A stretch of DNA of 64,000 bases, taken from the NCBI GenBank assembly GCA_015243575.1, contig CP042469.1:1178001-1242000 (forward strand). The letters run 5' to 3'. Positions 1-7,997 of the stretch are shown piece by piece; position 1 is the stretch's first letter; each line of letters opens with the position of its first letter. The position numbers and the translations under genes were made by a program. This stretch comes from Clostridiales bacterium. GTDB taxonomy: Bacteria; Bacillota; Clostridia; Peptostreptococcales; Anaerovoracaceae. A model generated the notes under the pieces. It saw only the letters and a program-made list of their open reading frames with translations, did no database searches and was not told where the DNA came from.

Positions 1-26
1 CAGAGGAGGTTAAAATATAACTTCGA

Positions 27-548
27 TTACATGAGCGAATCGATGGAGACACCTAGAATTTGTTCAATCCGAAGGAGCATAGCTTTATTTTCCTTGATTC
101 TTTCGCTGATTCGGTCTGCGATGTCCTTTTGTTCCTTGAATTGATCAAGAATGTATTGCATTCTCCTTTCAAGACCTACATATTGATCTTCTTTTACCAT
201 GCGGTCAGAGAGGCAGATGATATCGGTTTCGTTGATTTCGTCAACCTTGGGATTACAATTATAAAACATATGAATTCTGATGATCTCTGCTTCCTGACAA
301 TAACCCAGGTCTTCTGCAATGTCTGCGCCGATCTCCCAGTGCTTTTCGTGAACTCTGGCGATATCATGGATCAGACCTGCGCCCTGAATCAATTCAAGAT
401 TCAGATTATAGCCCTTATGATTTAAAGCCTCAGCAATCTTTAACGCAGTTTCTGTTACCTTTAAACAGTGCCTTACGACATGGGCAGGTGTGTGGTATTC
501 ATTTAATAATGTTAAGCATTCTTCTCTGGAGGGATGTTTATTTGCCAT
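27..548 (-). CDS. HD-domain phosphohydrolase
   Basis: A 173-residue cytosolic protein with the metal-binding signature of the HD superfamily: an early His-rich helix (HTPAHVVRH, about residues 19-27), the HD pair in GLIHDIAR (about 58-65), a further His in IRIHMFY and a later Asp in SDRMVK. Members of this superfamily hydrolyse phosphate esters of nucleotides or other small molecules; the substrate cannot be read from the sequence. Size and motif order fit stand-alone HDIG-type proteins of Clostridia. The ATG at 546-548 is preceded by AGGAGA at good spacing. It is transcribed leftwards, away from the XRE/S24 regulator, and stops just inside the window. The fold is fairly certain; the biological role is unknown. 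Confidence 0.8.
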   Translation of the reverse strand: MANKHPSREECLTLLNEYHTPAHVVRHCLKVTETALKIAEALNHKGYNLNLELIQGAGLIHDIARVHEKHWEIGADIAEDLGYCQEAEIIRIHMFYNCNPKVDEINETDIICLSDRMVKEDQYVGLERRMQYILDQFKEQKDIADRISERIKENKAMLLRIEQILGVSIDSLM

Positions 549-574
549 GCGAATCTCCTGTCAATAATATTCGG

Positions 575-593
575 ACAAAATCTCCGATTTTGT
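575..593. promoter_or_regulatory. palindrome, candidate operator (copy 1)
   Basis: ACAAAATCTCCGATTTTGT is a perfect inverted repeat (8-base arms, TCC centre) lying between the candidate promoter and the start codon of the HD-domain gene. A near-identical palindrome occurs at 898-914 before the divergent regulator gene. The pairing suggests a binding site for the adjacent XRE/S24-type regulator, which is an inference. Confidence 0.5.
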
Positions 594-609
594 TTCAGAA
601 CTTATATTT

Positions 610-640
610 ATTATACCATAGTTTGCTGCACGGGGTTGAA
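610..640 (-). promoter_or_regulatory. candidate promoter of the HD-domain gene
   Basis: On the minus strand a perfect -10 box TATAAT lies at 610-615. The best -35 candidate (TTCAAC, 635-640, spacing 19) is weak. The palindrome at 575-593 would lie just downstream of the start point. Confidence 0.35.
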
Positions 641-785
641 ATAAATGTAAGATTCTGATATTGGAATTCTGATCGAATTTCAAAGCTTTATTTCGATTAT
701 GCCTAAATATAGGATATTTCTTGGTTAATTACTTTTAAATGTTATCGTTTCATGCTCGAAATATCGAGACAAATTTCGATAATAA

Positions 786-815
786 TTGACATTACTGTAG
801 AATGTTTGGTATAGT
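786..815 (+). promoter_or_regulatory. sigma-A promoter of the XRE/S24 regulator
   Basis: A consensus -35 box TTGACA (786-791) is followed after 18 bases by TATAGT (810-815), giving a leader of about 130 bases before the regulator start at 951. Immediately upstream are short repeated motifs: CTCGA-N4-TCGAG at 755-768, TCGAAAT at 756-762 paired with ATTTCGA at 773-779, and another ATTTCGAT at 690-697. These could be regulator contacts. The rest of the 549-950 gap holds no gene. Confidence 0.7.
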
Positions 816-897
816 TAAGTGAAAACTCAACAGTTAATGGGTTGAAAAATAGTAGCAAAGGTCTGCAAAGCAGATTGAGAGCACATGCAAAGAAATC

Positions 898-938
898 ACA
901 AATCTCCGATTTGTAGGTTTCTACTGCAAATCGGGGGG
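898..938 (+). promoter_or_regulatory. palindrome (copy 2) and hairpin overlapping the ribosome binding site
   Basis: ACAAATCTCCGATTTGT at 898-914 is a perfect inverted repeat matching the palindrome at 575-593. Its right half can alternatively pair downstream: CCGATTT (906-912) with AAATCGG (928-934), plus GTAG (913-916) with CTAC (921-924), closing a GTTT loop. That second hairpin includes the first bases of the G-run (933-938) that serves as Shine-Dalgarno for the ATG at 951. The region may act as an operator in DNA, as a translational switch in RNA, or both. Confidence 0.45.
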
Positions 939-950
939 ATAGAGATTATT

Positions 951-1712
951 ATGAATTATGCTGAAATGTTGGATCAGATTATTGCTGAAAGCGAACTATC
1001 GCTCAGACAGATATCCAAACTATGTACTCAATTTGATATTTCCATTACACCATCTTACATATCGCAGTTAAAAAATGGCAAGCTGCCGCCTCCTTCTCCG
1101 GAGGTATCACTTGCGCTTGCGAAAGTCTGCAATAGCAAGAATCAATCACAGCTGGTGTTTCAGGGGTATATGGAAAAAGCCCCGGATGTGATTAAGGAAT
1201 ACATGCTTGCATCCTCGCAGCTGAACAGAATCATGCTGGAATCCTTATGTAAGGCGGAGAATAATACAGTGTCAGGGGAAGCACTGGATTATCTACGAAA
1301 TCTGGATGTGTTATCAAGTCTTGAGATGTCCTCCAGGTATATTGATCCCAACAACAATGTGGACCCGTCAGAATTGATCCGGGAAATTACCCTGTCAAGC
1401 GGAGGGGTTTCTAAAATACAGGCCCAGGGTGATATGATCAACTTCTTTTTAGGAGATACTTCGATGAGCCCTACTATTCCGGTTCATTCTTATATTTACA
1501 TTCTTCCTACAAAGCTGGAACTGTTAAAAGAGAGAGATGTAATTGCCCTGTATCCCAACAACAGAAAGCAAGCGACTCTGAGACGTATTTTCTTTTCTAA
1601 TGATAAGATTCTTCTAATTCCGGAAGACAAGGCTTTCCAAATTTATATTGTTGACAGCTTTGAAGATATCGATTATATCGGAAAAGTAGTTTCCTACAAG
1701 GTAGACTTATAA
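951..1712 (+). CDS. XRE-type regulator with degenerate S24 (LexA-like) C-terminal domain
   Basis: A 253-residue protein. The N-terminal ~65 residues form a helix-turn-helix domain (LSLRQISKLCTQF followed by the recognition-type segment ITPSYISQLKNGK). The C-terminal half resembles the S24 self-cleaving domain of LexA/CI repressors: the nucleophile segment GDTSMSP (Ser at about residue 171) is intact, but where the family has its catalytic Lys (a-T-V-K-R) this protein has TLRRI, with Arg. If that alignment is right, autocleavage should be impaired. I chose the ATG at 951 behind a G-rich site; an upstream in-frame start at 885 would translate through the palindrome and lacks a good site. It probably controls the divergent HD gene and itself; targets are inferred. 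Confidence 0.7.
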   Translation: MNYAEMLDQIIAESELSLRQISKLCTQFDISITPSYISQLKNGKLPPPSPEVSLALAKVCNSKNQSQLVFQGYMEKAPDVIKEYMLASSQLNRIMLESLCKAENNTVSGEALDYLRNLDVLSSLEMSSRYIDPNNNVDPSELIREITLSSGGVSKIQAQGDMINFFLGDTSMSPTIPVHSYIYILPTKLELLKERDVIALYPNNRKQATLRRIFFSNDKILLIPEDKAFQIYIVDSFEDIDYIGKVVSYKVDL

Positions 1713-1749
1713 ATCAAATATAAAAAGTAAGCCCGAATAAGGCGGGTGT

Positions 1750-1812
1750 CAGAAAAAAGACACCTCTTAGATGATGTAAGAGAAATACATCTTCCAAGAG
1801 GTGTTTTCTTTA
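1750..1812. terminator. bidirectional terminator between the regulator and obgE
   Basis: A long hairpin with arms at 1759-1778 and 1786-1805, nearly perfectly complementary over about 20 bases. It is flanked by an A-run on the left (a T-run for the minus strand) and TTTTCTT on the right, so it can end both convergent transcripts. Confidence 0.85.
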
Positions 1813-1846
1813 TAGTCTCGTTTCGGGTCGTTCAGCAAATTCTTTT

Positions 1847-3136
1847 TTATTCATCAAAATATTCGAATTCATAATCGAATACCTTAATCGTATCGCCCTC
1901 ATCCAACCCTAGTTCCTTCAGTTTTTCAATGGCTCCGTTTTTTTCAATATACTTGTACAAATATCTCAAAGAGCCCATGTCATTGAAGTTCGTAGAATTG
2001 AAGATTTTACGAAGCTGCTTTCCTTCCAGGACATATGCATTTCCGCGGCGAGAAGCATAGATTTCCCTATAATCAGGATCTTCTTTGTCCTTTTCAAAGT
2101 CGAAGTACTCGTAAGAATCCTCTGCCTGAGGTTCCTGCTCGATTCGGTTAAGCTCTGCCGCTGCTGCCCCCATGAGCTCTTTCACCCCTTGATTGATAGG
2201 CGCGGATATGGGGAACACTCGATAACCTTTTTCTTCAACATATGCTTTGAAGGAAACGTATCGCGGATCTTCTTCATCCAGCATGTCCATTTTATTTGCA
2301 GCTACCAGCTGGGGCTTTTTCAGCAGCATTTCTCCGAAGGATTTTAGTTCATTATTAATTTTATCAAAATCTTCAATGGCGTCGCGTCCTTCTGATCCGG
2401 AGACATCCACCACATGAATCAATAACTTCGTTCGCTCGATGTGCTTTAAGAAATCCAGCCCTAATCCGGCACCGGTATGAGCCCCTTCGATGAGCCCCGG
2501 AATATCAGCCATCACAAAACTGGTATCATACATCTCTACTACGCCCAGATTCGGCGTAATGGTTGTAAAATGATAGTTGGCGATCTTTGGATTTGCGCTT
2601 GTGGAAACGGACAACAGTGTGGATTTTCCCACGTTGGGGAACCCGATTAAGCCCACATCAGCGATTAACTTTAGTTCAAGAAGAATATTTCTAGATTGAG
2701 CAAAGCCGCCTGCTTCGGCAAAATTAGGTGCTTGACGAACGGAATTTTTAAAATTTACATTTCCCTTACCGCCTTTCCCGCCTCTTGCCGCCACAAAACG
2801 ATCGCCGTGGTTCAGCAGATCTTTCATTACAAGTCCGCTTTCTTCATCGATTACAATGGTTCCTTGCGGTACCTTGATGATGAGATCCTCACCTTGCTTT
2901 CCGAAACGGTTATACTTCATACCGTTTTGACCATTTTCAGCTTCATATTTTCTTTTATAACGAAAATCCATCAGCGTTCTGAGATTATTGTCAGCTTGGA
3001 AGATGACATCTCCGCCCTTTCCTCCATCGCCTCCGTTGGGTCCGCCTTCCGGAACGTAAGGTTCTCTGCGGAAGGATACACAACCGTCTCCGCCTTTTCC
3101 CGATCTGATGGATATTTTTGCTCTGTCAACAAACAT
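1847..3136 (-). CDS. obgE: GTPase ObgE/CgtA
   Basis: A 429-residue essential GTPase that binds the 50S subunit and links ribosome assembly to stress and sporulation signals. Three domains are visible: the glycine-rich Obg fold (residues 1-158, with GGPNGGDGGKGGDV), the G domain (P-loop GFPNVGKST 165-173, switch II DIPGLIEGAHTGAGLG from 211, NKMD 281-284, then SAP) and the C-terminal OCT domain (about 345-429). Length is normal for the Gram-positive form with OCT. The start has a strong GGAGGTGA site. It lies downstream of rplU-rpmA, but a terminator at 3307-3339 separates it from them, so it probably has its own promoter in 3140-3300. Identification is certain. Confidence 0.98.
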   Translation of the reverse strand: MFVDRAKISIRSGKGGDGCVSFRREPYVPEGGPNGGDGGKGGDVIFQADNNLRTLMDFRYKRKYEAENGQNGMKYNRFGKQGEDLIIKVPQGTIVIDEESGLVMKDLLNHGDRFVAARGGKGGKGNVNFKNSVRQAPNFAEAGGFAQSRNILLELKLIADVGLIGFPNVGKSTLLSVSTSANPKIANYHFTTITPNLGVVEMYDTSFVMADIPGLIEGAHTGAGLGLDFLKHIERTKLLIHVVDVSGSEGRDAIEDFDKINNELKSFGEMLLKKPQLVAANKMDMLDEEDPRYVSFKAYVEEKGYRVFPISAPINQGVKELMGAAAAELNRIEQEPQAEDSYEYFDFEKDKEDPDYREIYASRRGNAYVLEGKQLRKIFNSTNFNDMGSLRYLYKYIEKNGAIEKLKELGLDEGDTIKVFDYEFEYFDE

Positions 3137-3306
3137 TGCATCACCTCCTTATACAGTATCCCCTTTTTTGGCTTGTTAAAACAGCTCTTTTCTCTTTTCA
3201 TTGGGGATTTGTTTTCGTGATTTATAGAAACACTGGTTCACCCAGTATACTGTAACATATCTATAGAGAAACATTTTTGTATTTTTGTGGACGATTATCT
3301 TATTAG

Positions 3307-3339
3307 ATAAAAAGCCCCTATATGTAGATATAGGGGCTT
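3307..3339 (-). terminator. terminator of the rplU-rpmA operon
   Basis: Perfect 11-base arms AAGCCCCTATA (3312-3322) and TATAGGGGCTT (3329-3339) around a 6-base loop. On the minus strand the hairpin is followed by a T-run, so it ends rplU-rpmA transcription before obgE. Confidence 0.85.
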
Positions 3340-3352
3340 AATCATATCTGTC

Positions 3353-3613
3353 TTATGCTTCTTTCGGATAAACGCTTACTTTTTTTCTGGTTTTGTCATA
3401 TCTTTCGAACTTTACAGCTCCATCGACTTTTGCAAATAAAGTATCGTCTCCACCGATTCCTACATTGTTTCCGGGGTGAAACTTCGTACCTCTCTGTCTA
3501 ACCAGAATGCTTCCAGCGCTGACAGTCTGACCGTCGCTTCTCTTGACACCAAGTCGTTTCGACTCACTGTCGCGTCCGTTTTTGGAGCTACCTACTCCTT
3601 TTTTACTTGCCAT
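3353..3613 (-). CDS. rpmA: 50S ribosomal protein L27, without the N-terminal extension
   Basis: An 86-residue L27 of the large subunit, recognised by [19 protein letters not shown] and by [20 protein letters not shown]. It begins [10 protein letters not shown]. In many Firmicutes L27 carries a short hydrophobic N-terminal extension (ending in a Phe-Phe site) removed by the protease Prp. Here the ATG has a strong AAAGGAGGTG site and an in-frame TAG lies two codons upstream, so no extension can be encoded. The prp gene usually found between rplU and rpmA is also missing: the gap to rplU is about 145 bases with no reading frame of that kind. The L27 N-terminus reaches toward the peptidyl transferase centre, so this form should be active without processing. 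Confidence 0.97.
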   Translation of the reverse strand: MASKKGVGSSKNGRDSESKRLGVKRSDGQTVSAGSILVRQRGTKFHPGNNVGIGGDDTLFAKVDGAVKFERYDKTRKKVSVYPKEA

Positions 3614-3758
3614 AGACTACACCTCCTTTTTCCTTGTGCTGTCTTTGCCTTGGTAAAAATCATAAATCAACAAGGATCTAGATTTTTCTGCAGCCGTCAA
3701 GCGGAATTAGAATTCCACTAAAACTTTTATGTGCAATACCCTTCGCTACTTCAGCATC

Positions 3759-4253
3759 TTAGGCATCTGCCTTAGCTGCTTTTTTCGCTGCAGGCTTCTT
3801 TGCCTTTTCTTCGCCGTCAGCTTTTTTTGCTGTAGGCTTTTTTTCTGCTGCTTTTTTAGCAACAGGCTTCTTTTCTTCAGCTGGTTTATCCGCTTCTACT
3901 GCTTCAGCAACAGGCTTAGCTTTCTTAGGAGCCGGTTTCCCATCAGCGGACAATGATTCAATTTTAACCATTGTATAAGGCTGTCTGTGTCCCTGCTTCT
4001 TTCTGTAATCCTTCTTAGCCTTGTACTTAAAGATGATAACCTTTTCACCTTTACCATTCTCAACTACGGATCCAAAAACCTTTGCTTCTTCCAGAATTGG
4101 AGCTCCAACCTGAACGCTTGTACCGTCATTCAGAAGCAATACTCTGTCAAAAGTGATGTCATCACCTGCTGCTACATTGAGCTTTTCAATGGTGATTACG
4201 TCGCCTTCCTGTACTCTGTACTGCTTTCCGCCGGTTTCGATTACTGCATACAT
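3759..4253 (-). CDS. rplU: 50S ribosomal protein L21 with a C-terminal Lys/Ala/Pro/Glu-rich tail
   Basis: A 164-residue protein. Residues 1 to about 102 are a complete L21 (starts [18 protein letters not shown], ends near [10 protein letters not shown]), the usual full length of the family. Residues 103-164 are an extra low-complexity tail rich in Lys, Ala, Pro and Glu with repeated AKKA/KKPxAKK elements, probably disordered and positively charged like the tail of histone H1. Such tails could bind rRNA or DNA; the function here is unknown. The ATG at 4253 follows a GAGGAGGT site. It is the first gene of the rplU-rpmA operon with a strong promoter and a probable leader. Confidence 0.96.
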   Translation of the reverse strand: MYAVIETGGKQYRVQEGDVITIEKLNVAAGDDITFDRVLLLNDGTSVQVGAPILEEAKVFGSVVENGKGEKVIIFKYKAKKDYRKKQGHRQPYTMVKIESLSADGKPAPKKAKPVAEAVEADKPAEEKKPVAKKAAEKKPTAKKADGEEKAKKPAAKKAAKADA

Positions 4254-4337
4254 ATTCTTTTTTACCTCCTCTATCCAGTCTCGCCATCAAGGGCAGCCAT
4301 CGGCTTTTTTTATGACCCGTTCTGAGCGGCTTACAGT
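4254..4337 (-). promoter_or_regulatory. candidate L21 leader (5' untranslated region of rplU)
   Basis: About 80 bases lie between the mapped promoter and rplU. The minus strand holds a short CCG/CGG hairpin near 4318-4330 and a GCC/GGC-rich element near 4282-4304 just before the ribosome binding site. L21 mRNA leaders that mediate autoregulation are known in Firmicutes. The position fits, but I cannot confirm a covariance match by eye. Confidence 0.4.
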
Positions 4338-4342
4338 CATAA

Positions 4343-4371
4343 ATATTATCATAGAAACCTTGGAATGTCAA
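4343..4371 (-). promoter_or_regulatory. sigma-A promoter of rplU-rpmA
   Basis: On the minus strand a consensus TTGACA (4366-4371) is followed after exactly 17 bases by TAATAT (4343-4348). Transcription would start near 4336, giving a leader of about 80 bases. Confidence 0.8.
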
Positions 4372-4463
4372 ACGATATTTGAGATTTTATCGTTTTTTGC
4401 TGCAAAAAATAGATTGCAACCTTATTGTAAACTTATTATAAATTTTTAAGTCAGAAATCTCAA

Positions 4464-4500
4464 CAAAAAATGCCGGCAGACCAAAGAAATATCTGCCGGC
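4464..4500 (-). terminator. terminator of the ribose operon
   Basis: Arms GCCGGCAGA (4472-4480) and TCTGCCGGC (4492-4500) form a strong hairpin. On the minus strand it is followed by a run of six T, just past the stop of rbsB. Confidence 0.9.
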
Positions 4501-4519
4501 TTAGATGATCTCAAATTAC

Positions 4520-5428
4520 TTATTTCTTTACAAGGGCAAGGTCAACCGGGATATATGCGTCTACACTGTCTCCAGCGATAACTTTCATTGCCGCTTCAAC
4601 ACCCTTGCCACCTATCTCTTTGGGAAGCTGCTGAACGGTTGCGGCCATATCTCCTGCTTCTACGGCCTTTACCGCATCGTCAGTAGCATCAAAACCAACT
4701 ACCATGATATCACGTCCGGAAGCCTTTACTGCTTCCAATGCACCTAACGCCATTTCGTCGTTGTGTGCAAATACCGCGTTGATTTCTGGCTGAGCCTGCA
4801 GAATATTTTCCATTACAGACAATCCTTGTGCTCTGTCAAAGTTTGCAGTCTGTTTTGCAACTACTTCGATATCACTTCCTGCGATTGCGGAATTGAAACC
4901 TTCACCTCTATCTCTTGCTGCAGAAGCACCTGGGATTCCTTCCAGTTCCACAACTTTGCCTTTTCCACCCAGCTGATCGATGATGAATTCACCAGCCATT
5001 TTACCTCCTGCAATATTGTCGGAAGCAATGTGTGCTGCAACTTCACCGTCATTTGCTGCTCTGTCAAGAGTAATGACAGGAATACCAGCTTCATTGCAGG
5101 CGAGTACTGCATTGCCCACAGCATCGGAGTCGGTTGGATTGATCAAGATTAGATCCACTTTCTGTGTGATAAGGTCTTCGACATTGGACATTTCTGTTGC
5201 TGAGTCATCCTGAGAATCGAAGACTACCAGGGTGGCTCCAAGTTCATCAGCCTTAGCTTGAGCTCCGTCTCTTAGATCCACAAAGAAAGGATTGTTCAGT
5301 GTAGATACGACAAGGCCGATTGTCGCCCCTTCCTTATCGGCTGCAGGCTCTTCTTTTGTTCCGCCGCCGCACCCTAACATGCCAACCATCATAGTAAGTA
5401 CCAGCAATAATACGAATACTTTTTTCAT
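4520..5428 (-). CDS. rbsB: ribose ABC transporter substrate-binding lipoprotein
   Basis: A 302-residue periplasmic-binding-type protein (class B, LacI-like fold) that captures ribose outside the cell and delivers it to RbsAC. It begins MKKVFVLLLVLTMM, a lipoprotein signal peptide ending in a lipobox (MLGC) with the lipidated Cys followed by GGG. The mature part has the family segments TIGLVVSTLNNPFFVDL and FDSQDDSATEMSNVEDLI, and ends VDLALVKK. An upstream in-frame start would add 22 residues before the signal peptide; I prefer the ATG at 5428 because AGGAGGAG lies at ideal spacing. It is the last gene of rbsRKDACB, so the sugar is very probably D-ribose, although closely related binding proteins accept other pentoses. 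Confidence 0.95.
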   Translation of the reverse strand: MKKVFVLLLVLTMMVGMLGCGGGTKEEPAADKEGATIGLVVSTLNNPFFVDLRDGAQAKADELGATLVVFDSQDDSATEMSNVEDLITQKVDLILINPTDSDAVGNAVLACNEAGIPVITLDRAANDGEVAAHIASDNIAGGKMAGEFIIDQLGGKGKVVELEGIPGASAARDRGEGFNSAIAGSDIEVVAKQTANFDRAQGLSVMENILQAQPEINAVFAHNDEMALGALEAVKASGRDIMVVGFDATDDAVKAVEAGDMAATVQQLPKEIGGKGVEAAMKVIAGDSVDAYIPVDLALVKK

Positions 5429-5502
5429 TTTTTCTCCTCCTGATTCTTTTTGATCAAACTGATTTATCTCTAACCCAAAGGGGTTAAAAACCATTAATTT
5501 GG

Positions 5503-6486
5503 TTACCTGGAAGCCTTCTGCTTTCTATCGAGCAGTACGGCGATCAGTATGACGACTCCTTTTGCAACATCCTGATAGTAGGAAGGTACCTGAAGAAGGT
5601 TTAAGGCATTATTTAAGAGTCCGATGATCAGGGCACCGATTACTGTTCCGGAAATGGTTCCGATACCGCCGGACATACTGGTACCACCCAATACAACCGC
5701 AGCAATGGCATCCAACTCATAACCTACACCTGCAGTGGGCTGGGCAGAACCGAGGCGAGCGGTAACGATGATTCCAGCTAAAGCAGCAAGGAATCCCGAC
5801 GCGCTGTATACAAACAGTTTGACACGGTCTGTCTTAATCCCAGAGTACATGGTAGCTTCTTCATTAGAACCCAGTGAATAAATATAGCGACCCATTCTGA
5901 GATGGCGTAATACGTAATAAGCAATGATAAAAACAATCATCATGATATAGATCGGTATCGGTATATAGAATAGGTAGCCTTTTCCGATTTCCGAAAAAGC
6001 TCCGGAACCGATGCCTCCCGAAGTGCTGATGGGTTTTCCCTGGGTATAGACCAGAGTAAATCCTCTCAATAGCGTCATTGTTCCTAAGGTTGCGATAAAC
6101 GGCTGAAGTCTTCCTTTACTGATCAGAAGGCCGTTGACAAGACCGATTCCAAGCCCCAGGAGCAGGGATACTAATATAGCGAGCGGTGCGTCGACACCAG
6201 ATGAAATCATGGAAGCTGCCATTGCTCCGCAAATCGCCAGAACCGAACCGACAGAAAGGTCGATCCCGCCGATGAGGATGGCGAAGGTCATGCCAGTTGC
6301 AATTACTGCATTGATTGAGGTCTGCCGTAAGACCGTTATAATATTTCCCCAGGTCCAAAAACGTTCATTTAGAATCGACATCACAATACATAGGATCAGT
6401 AAAACGACCAGAGGTTTATTTTTTAGAAGAATCGACTTAAAAAATTGTATATTGCTATTTGATTTTAATTTCAAATTAATCCACAT
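5503..6486 (-). CDS. rbsC: ribose ABC transporter permease
   Basis: A 327-residue inner-membrane permease with about eight to ten hydrophobic segments and the conserved family segment AILIGGIDLSVGSVLAICG near residues 70-90. It forms the channel through which ribose moves, energised by RbsA. The annotated ATG (6486) overlaps the end of rbsA by 11 bases and its G-rich site GGGAAAGG abuts it directly. A TTG four codons later has the same site at about 8 bases and may be the real start; the difference is only four residues. Length is normal for RbsC. Confidence 0.95.
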   Translation of the reverse strand: MWINLKLKSNSNIQFFKSILLKNKPLVVLLILCIVMSILNERFWTWGNIITVLRQTSINAVIATGMTFAILIGGIDLSVGSVLAICGAMAASMISSGVDAPLAILVSLLLGLGIGLVNGLLISKGRLQPFIATLGTMTLLRGFTLVYTQGKPISTSGGIGSGAFSEIGKGYLFYIPIPIYIMMIVFIIAYYVLRHLRMGRYIYSLGSNEEATMYSGIKTDRVKLFVYSASGFLAALAGIIVTARLGSAQPTAGVGYELDAIAAVVLGGTSMSGGIGTISGTVIGALIIGLLNNALNLLQVPSYYQDVAKGVVILIAVLLDRKQKASR

Positions 6487-7972
6487 CCTTTCCCACAGCC
6501 AGGCTCATGATGCTTTCCTGGGTGACTTCCGATCGATCCAAGGTGCCTGTGAGCGTTCCTTCATGCATTACCATGATCCTGTCGCTCATCCCGATAATCT
6601 CAGGGATTTCAGAAGAGATCATAAGGATGCACATGCCCTGTTGCTTAAACAGATTGATCAGATCATAGATTTCCTTCTTTGCACCGACATCCACCCCACG
6701 GGTAGGCTCGTCGAGGATCAGAACCTTTGGCTTTGTTTCTAGACTTTTTGCGATGGAGACCTTTTGTTGATTCCCTCCGCTTAGGTATCTCACAAGTTGT
6801 TTCGAACCGGATGTTTTGATCGACATGGATTTTATATATTTGTCCGTTGTTTCTTCTTCTTGTGATTTATATACAGCTCCAACTTTACTGCTATAGGCTT
6901 TTAGAGCCGCAAGGGTTATGTTTTCTCTCACGTTTAACCCGAGGACAATCCCGTTGGCCTTACGATCCTCTGAGACATAAGCGATTCCATGCTTAATCGC
7001 ATCTGCCGGATTCTTCAAGCGAATTTTGTTCCCTGAAAGGAGTATCTCTCCGCTTTCCTTAGCATAAATACCAAAGAGTGTTCTGGCCAGCTCTGTACGA
7101 CCTGCTCCCATAAGACCGGCAACGCCGACGATCTCACCTTCTCTGAGTGCAAAGGATATCTTGTGAACAAATTGATTGCAAAGTTCTTTTACTTCCAGCA
7201 CAGTCTTTCCTGGTTTTGACAAAATCGAGGGATATTGTTCACTGAGCTTTCTGCCTACCATCATCTCAATGATCTTATCTTCGTCAAGAGATTCGATAGG
7301 ACTTTCGCCAATCAGCTCTCCATCCCTTAAGACCGTAACATGATCGCAGAGTTCAAATATTTCTTTCAGTCGATGGGAGATATAAACAATGCTTTTTCCT
7401 TTCGCTTTTAATTCACGAATGACACCGAACAATTTTTCTGTTTCTGCTACGGTGAGTGCCCCGGTAGGTTCATCCATAATAATCACACGTGCATTCAGCG
7501 ATAGTGCTTTTGCAATCTCCACAAGCTGCTGCTTTCCTACACTTATATTTTTAATCAATGTGCGTGGATCTTCCTTCAGTCCAAGGGTATCCAGCCATAC
7601 CTTCGCTTCCTCGTAAAGCTTCTTCCAATTAATTTTTCCGATGCTATTAACGGGTTCTCTTCCAAGGAAGATATTTTCTCCAATGGAGAGATTCTGGATG
7701 AGGTTCAGTTCCTGATGAATGATTGCGATTCCCTGTTTCTGAGAGTCAGTTATCGTTGAAAAGTGCACCGGATTGTTATTCCATAGAACATCCCCGGAAG
7801 TTTTTGTATAAACGCCGGTTAGAATTTTCATTAAGGTAGATTTTCCCGCACCATTTTCTCCAATCAGCGCCATGATGTTTCCATCGTAAATGTTGAAATC
7901 GACGTGTTTCAGCACCGAGACTCCTGTAAAATCTTTATTGATATTTTTCATGGAAATTATTGTATCAGGCAT
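6476..7972 (-). CDS. rbsA: ribose ABC transporter ATP-binding protein
   Basis: A 498-residue sugar importer ATPase with two nucleotide-binding domains in tandem, typical for RbsA/MglA. The first has Walker A GENGAGKST, signature ISVGKQQLVEIAKAL and Walker B VIIMDEPTGAL. The second has an atypical P-loop region (VAGLMGAGRTEL), LSGGNQQKVSIAKSL and VLILDEPTRGVDVG, which also matches the family. The start at 7972 (MPDTIISMKNINKDF) is preceded by TGGAGGA; a longer in-frame start would overlap rbsD without a site. The 25-base gap from rbsD and overlap with rbsC show one operon. Confidence 0.97.
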   Translation of the reverse strand: MPDTIISMKNINKDFTGVSVLKHVDFNIYDGNIMALIGENGAGKSTLMKILTGVYTKTSGDVLWNNNPVHFSTITDSQKQGIAIIHQELNLIQNLSIGENIFLGREPVNSIGKINWKKLYEEAKVWLDTLGLKEDPRTLIKNISVGKQQLVEIAKALSLNARVIIMDEPTGALTVAETEKLFGVIRELKAKGKSIVYISHRLKEIFELCDHVTVLRDGELIGESPIESLDEDKIIEMMVGRKLSEQYPSILSKPGKTVLEVKELCNQFVHKISFALREGEIVGVAGLMGAGRTELARTLFGIYAKESGEILLSGNKIRLKNPADAIKHGIAYVSEDRKANGIVLGLNVRENITLAALKAYSSKVGAVYKSQEEETTDKYIKSMSIKTSGSKQLVRYLSGGNQQKVSIAKSLETKPKVLILDEPTRGVDVGAKKEIYDLINLFKQQGMCILMISSEIPEIIGMSDRIMVMHEGTLTGTLDRSEVTQESIMSLAVGKDVD

Positions 7973-7997
7973 AATTTTTCCTCCAGCATTACGCGCA

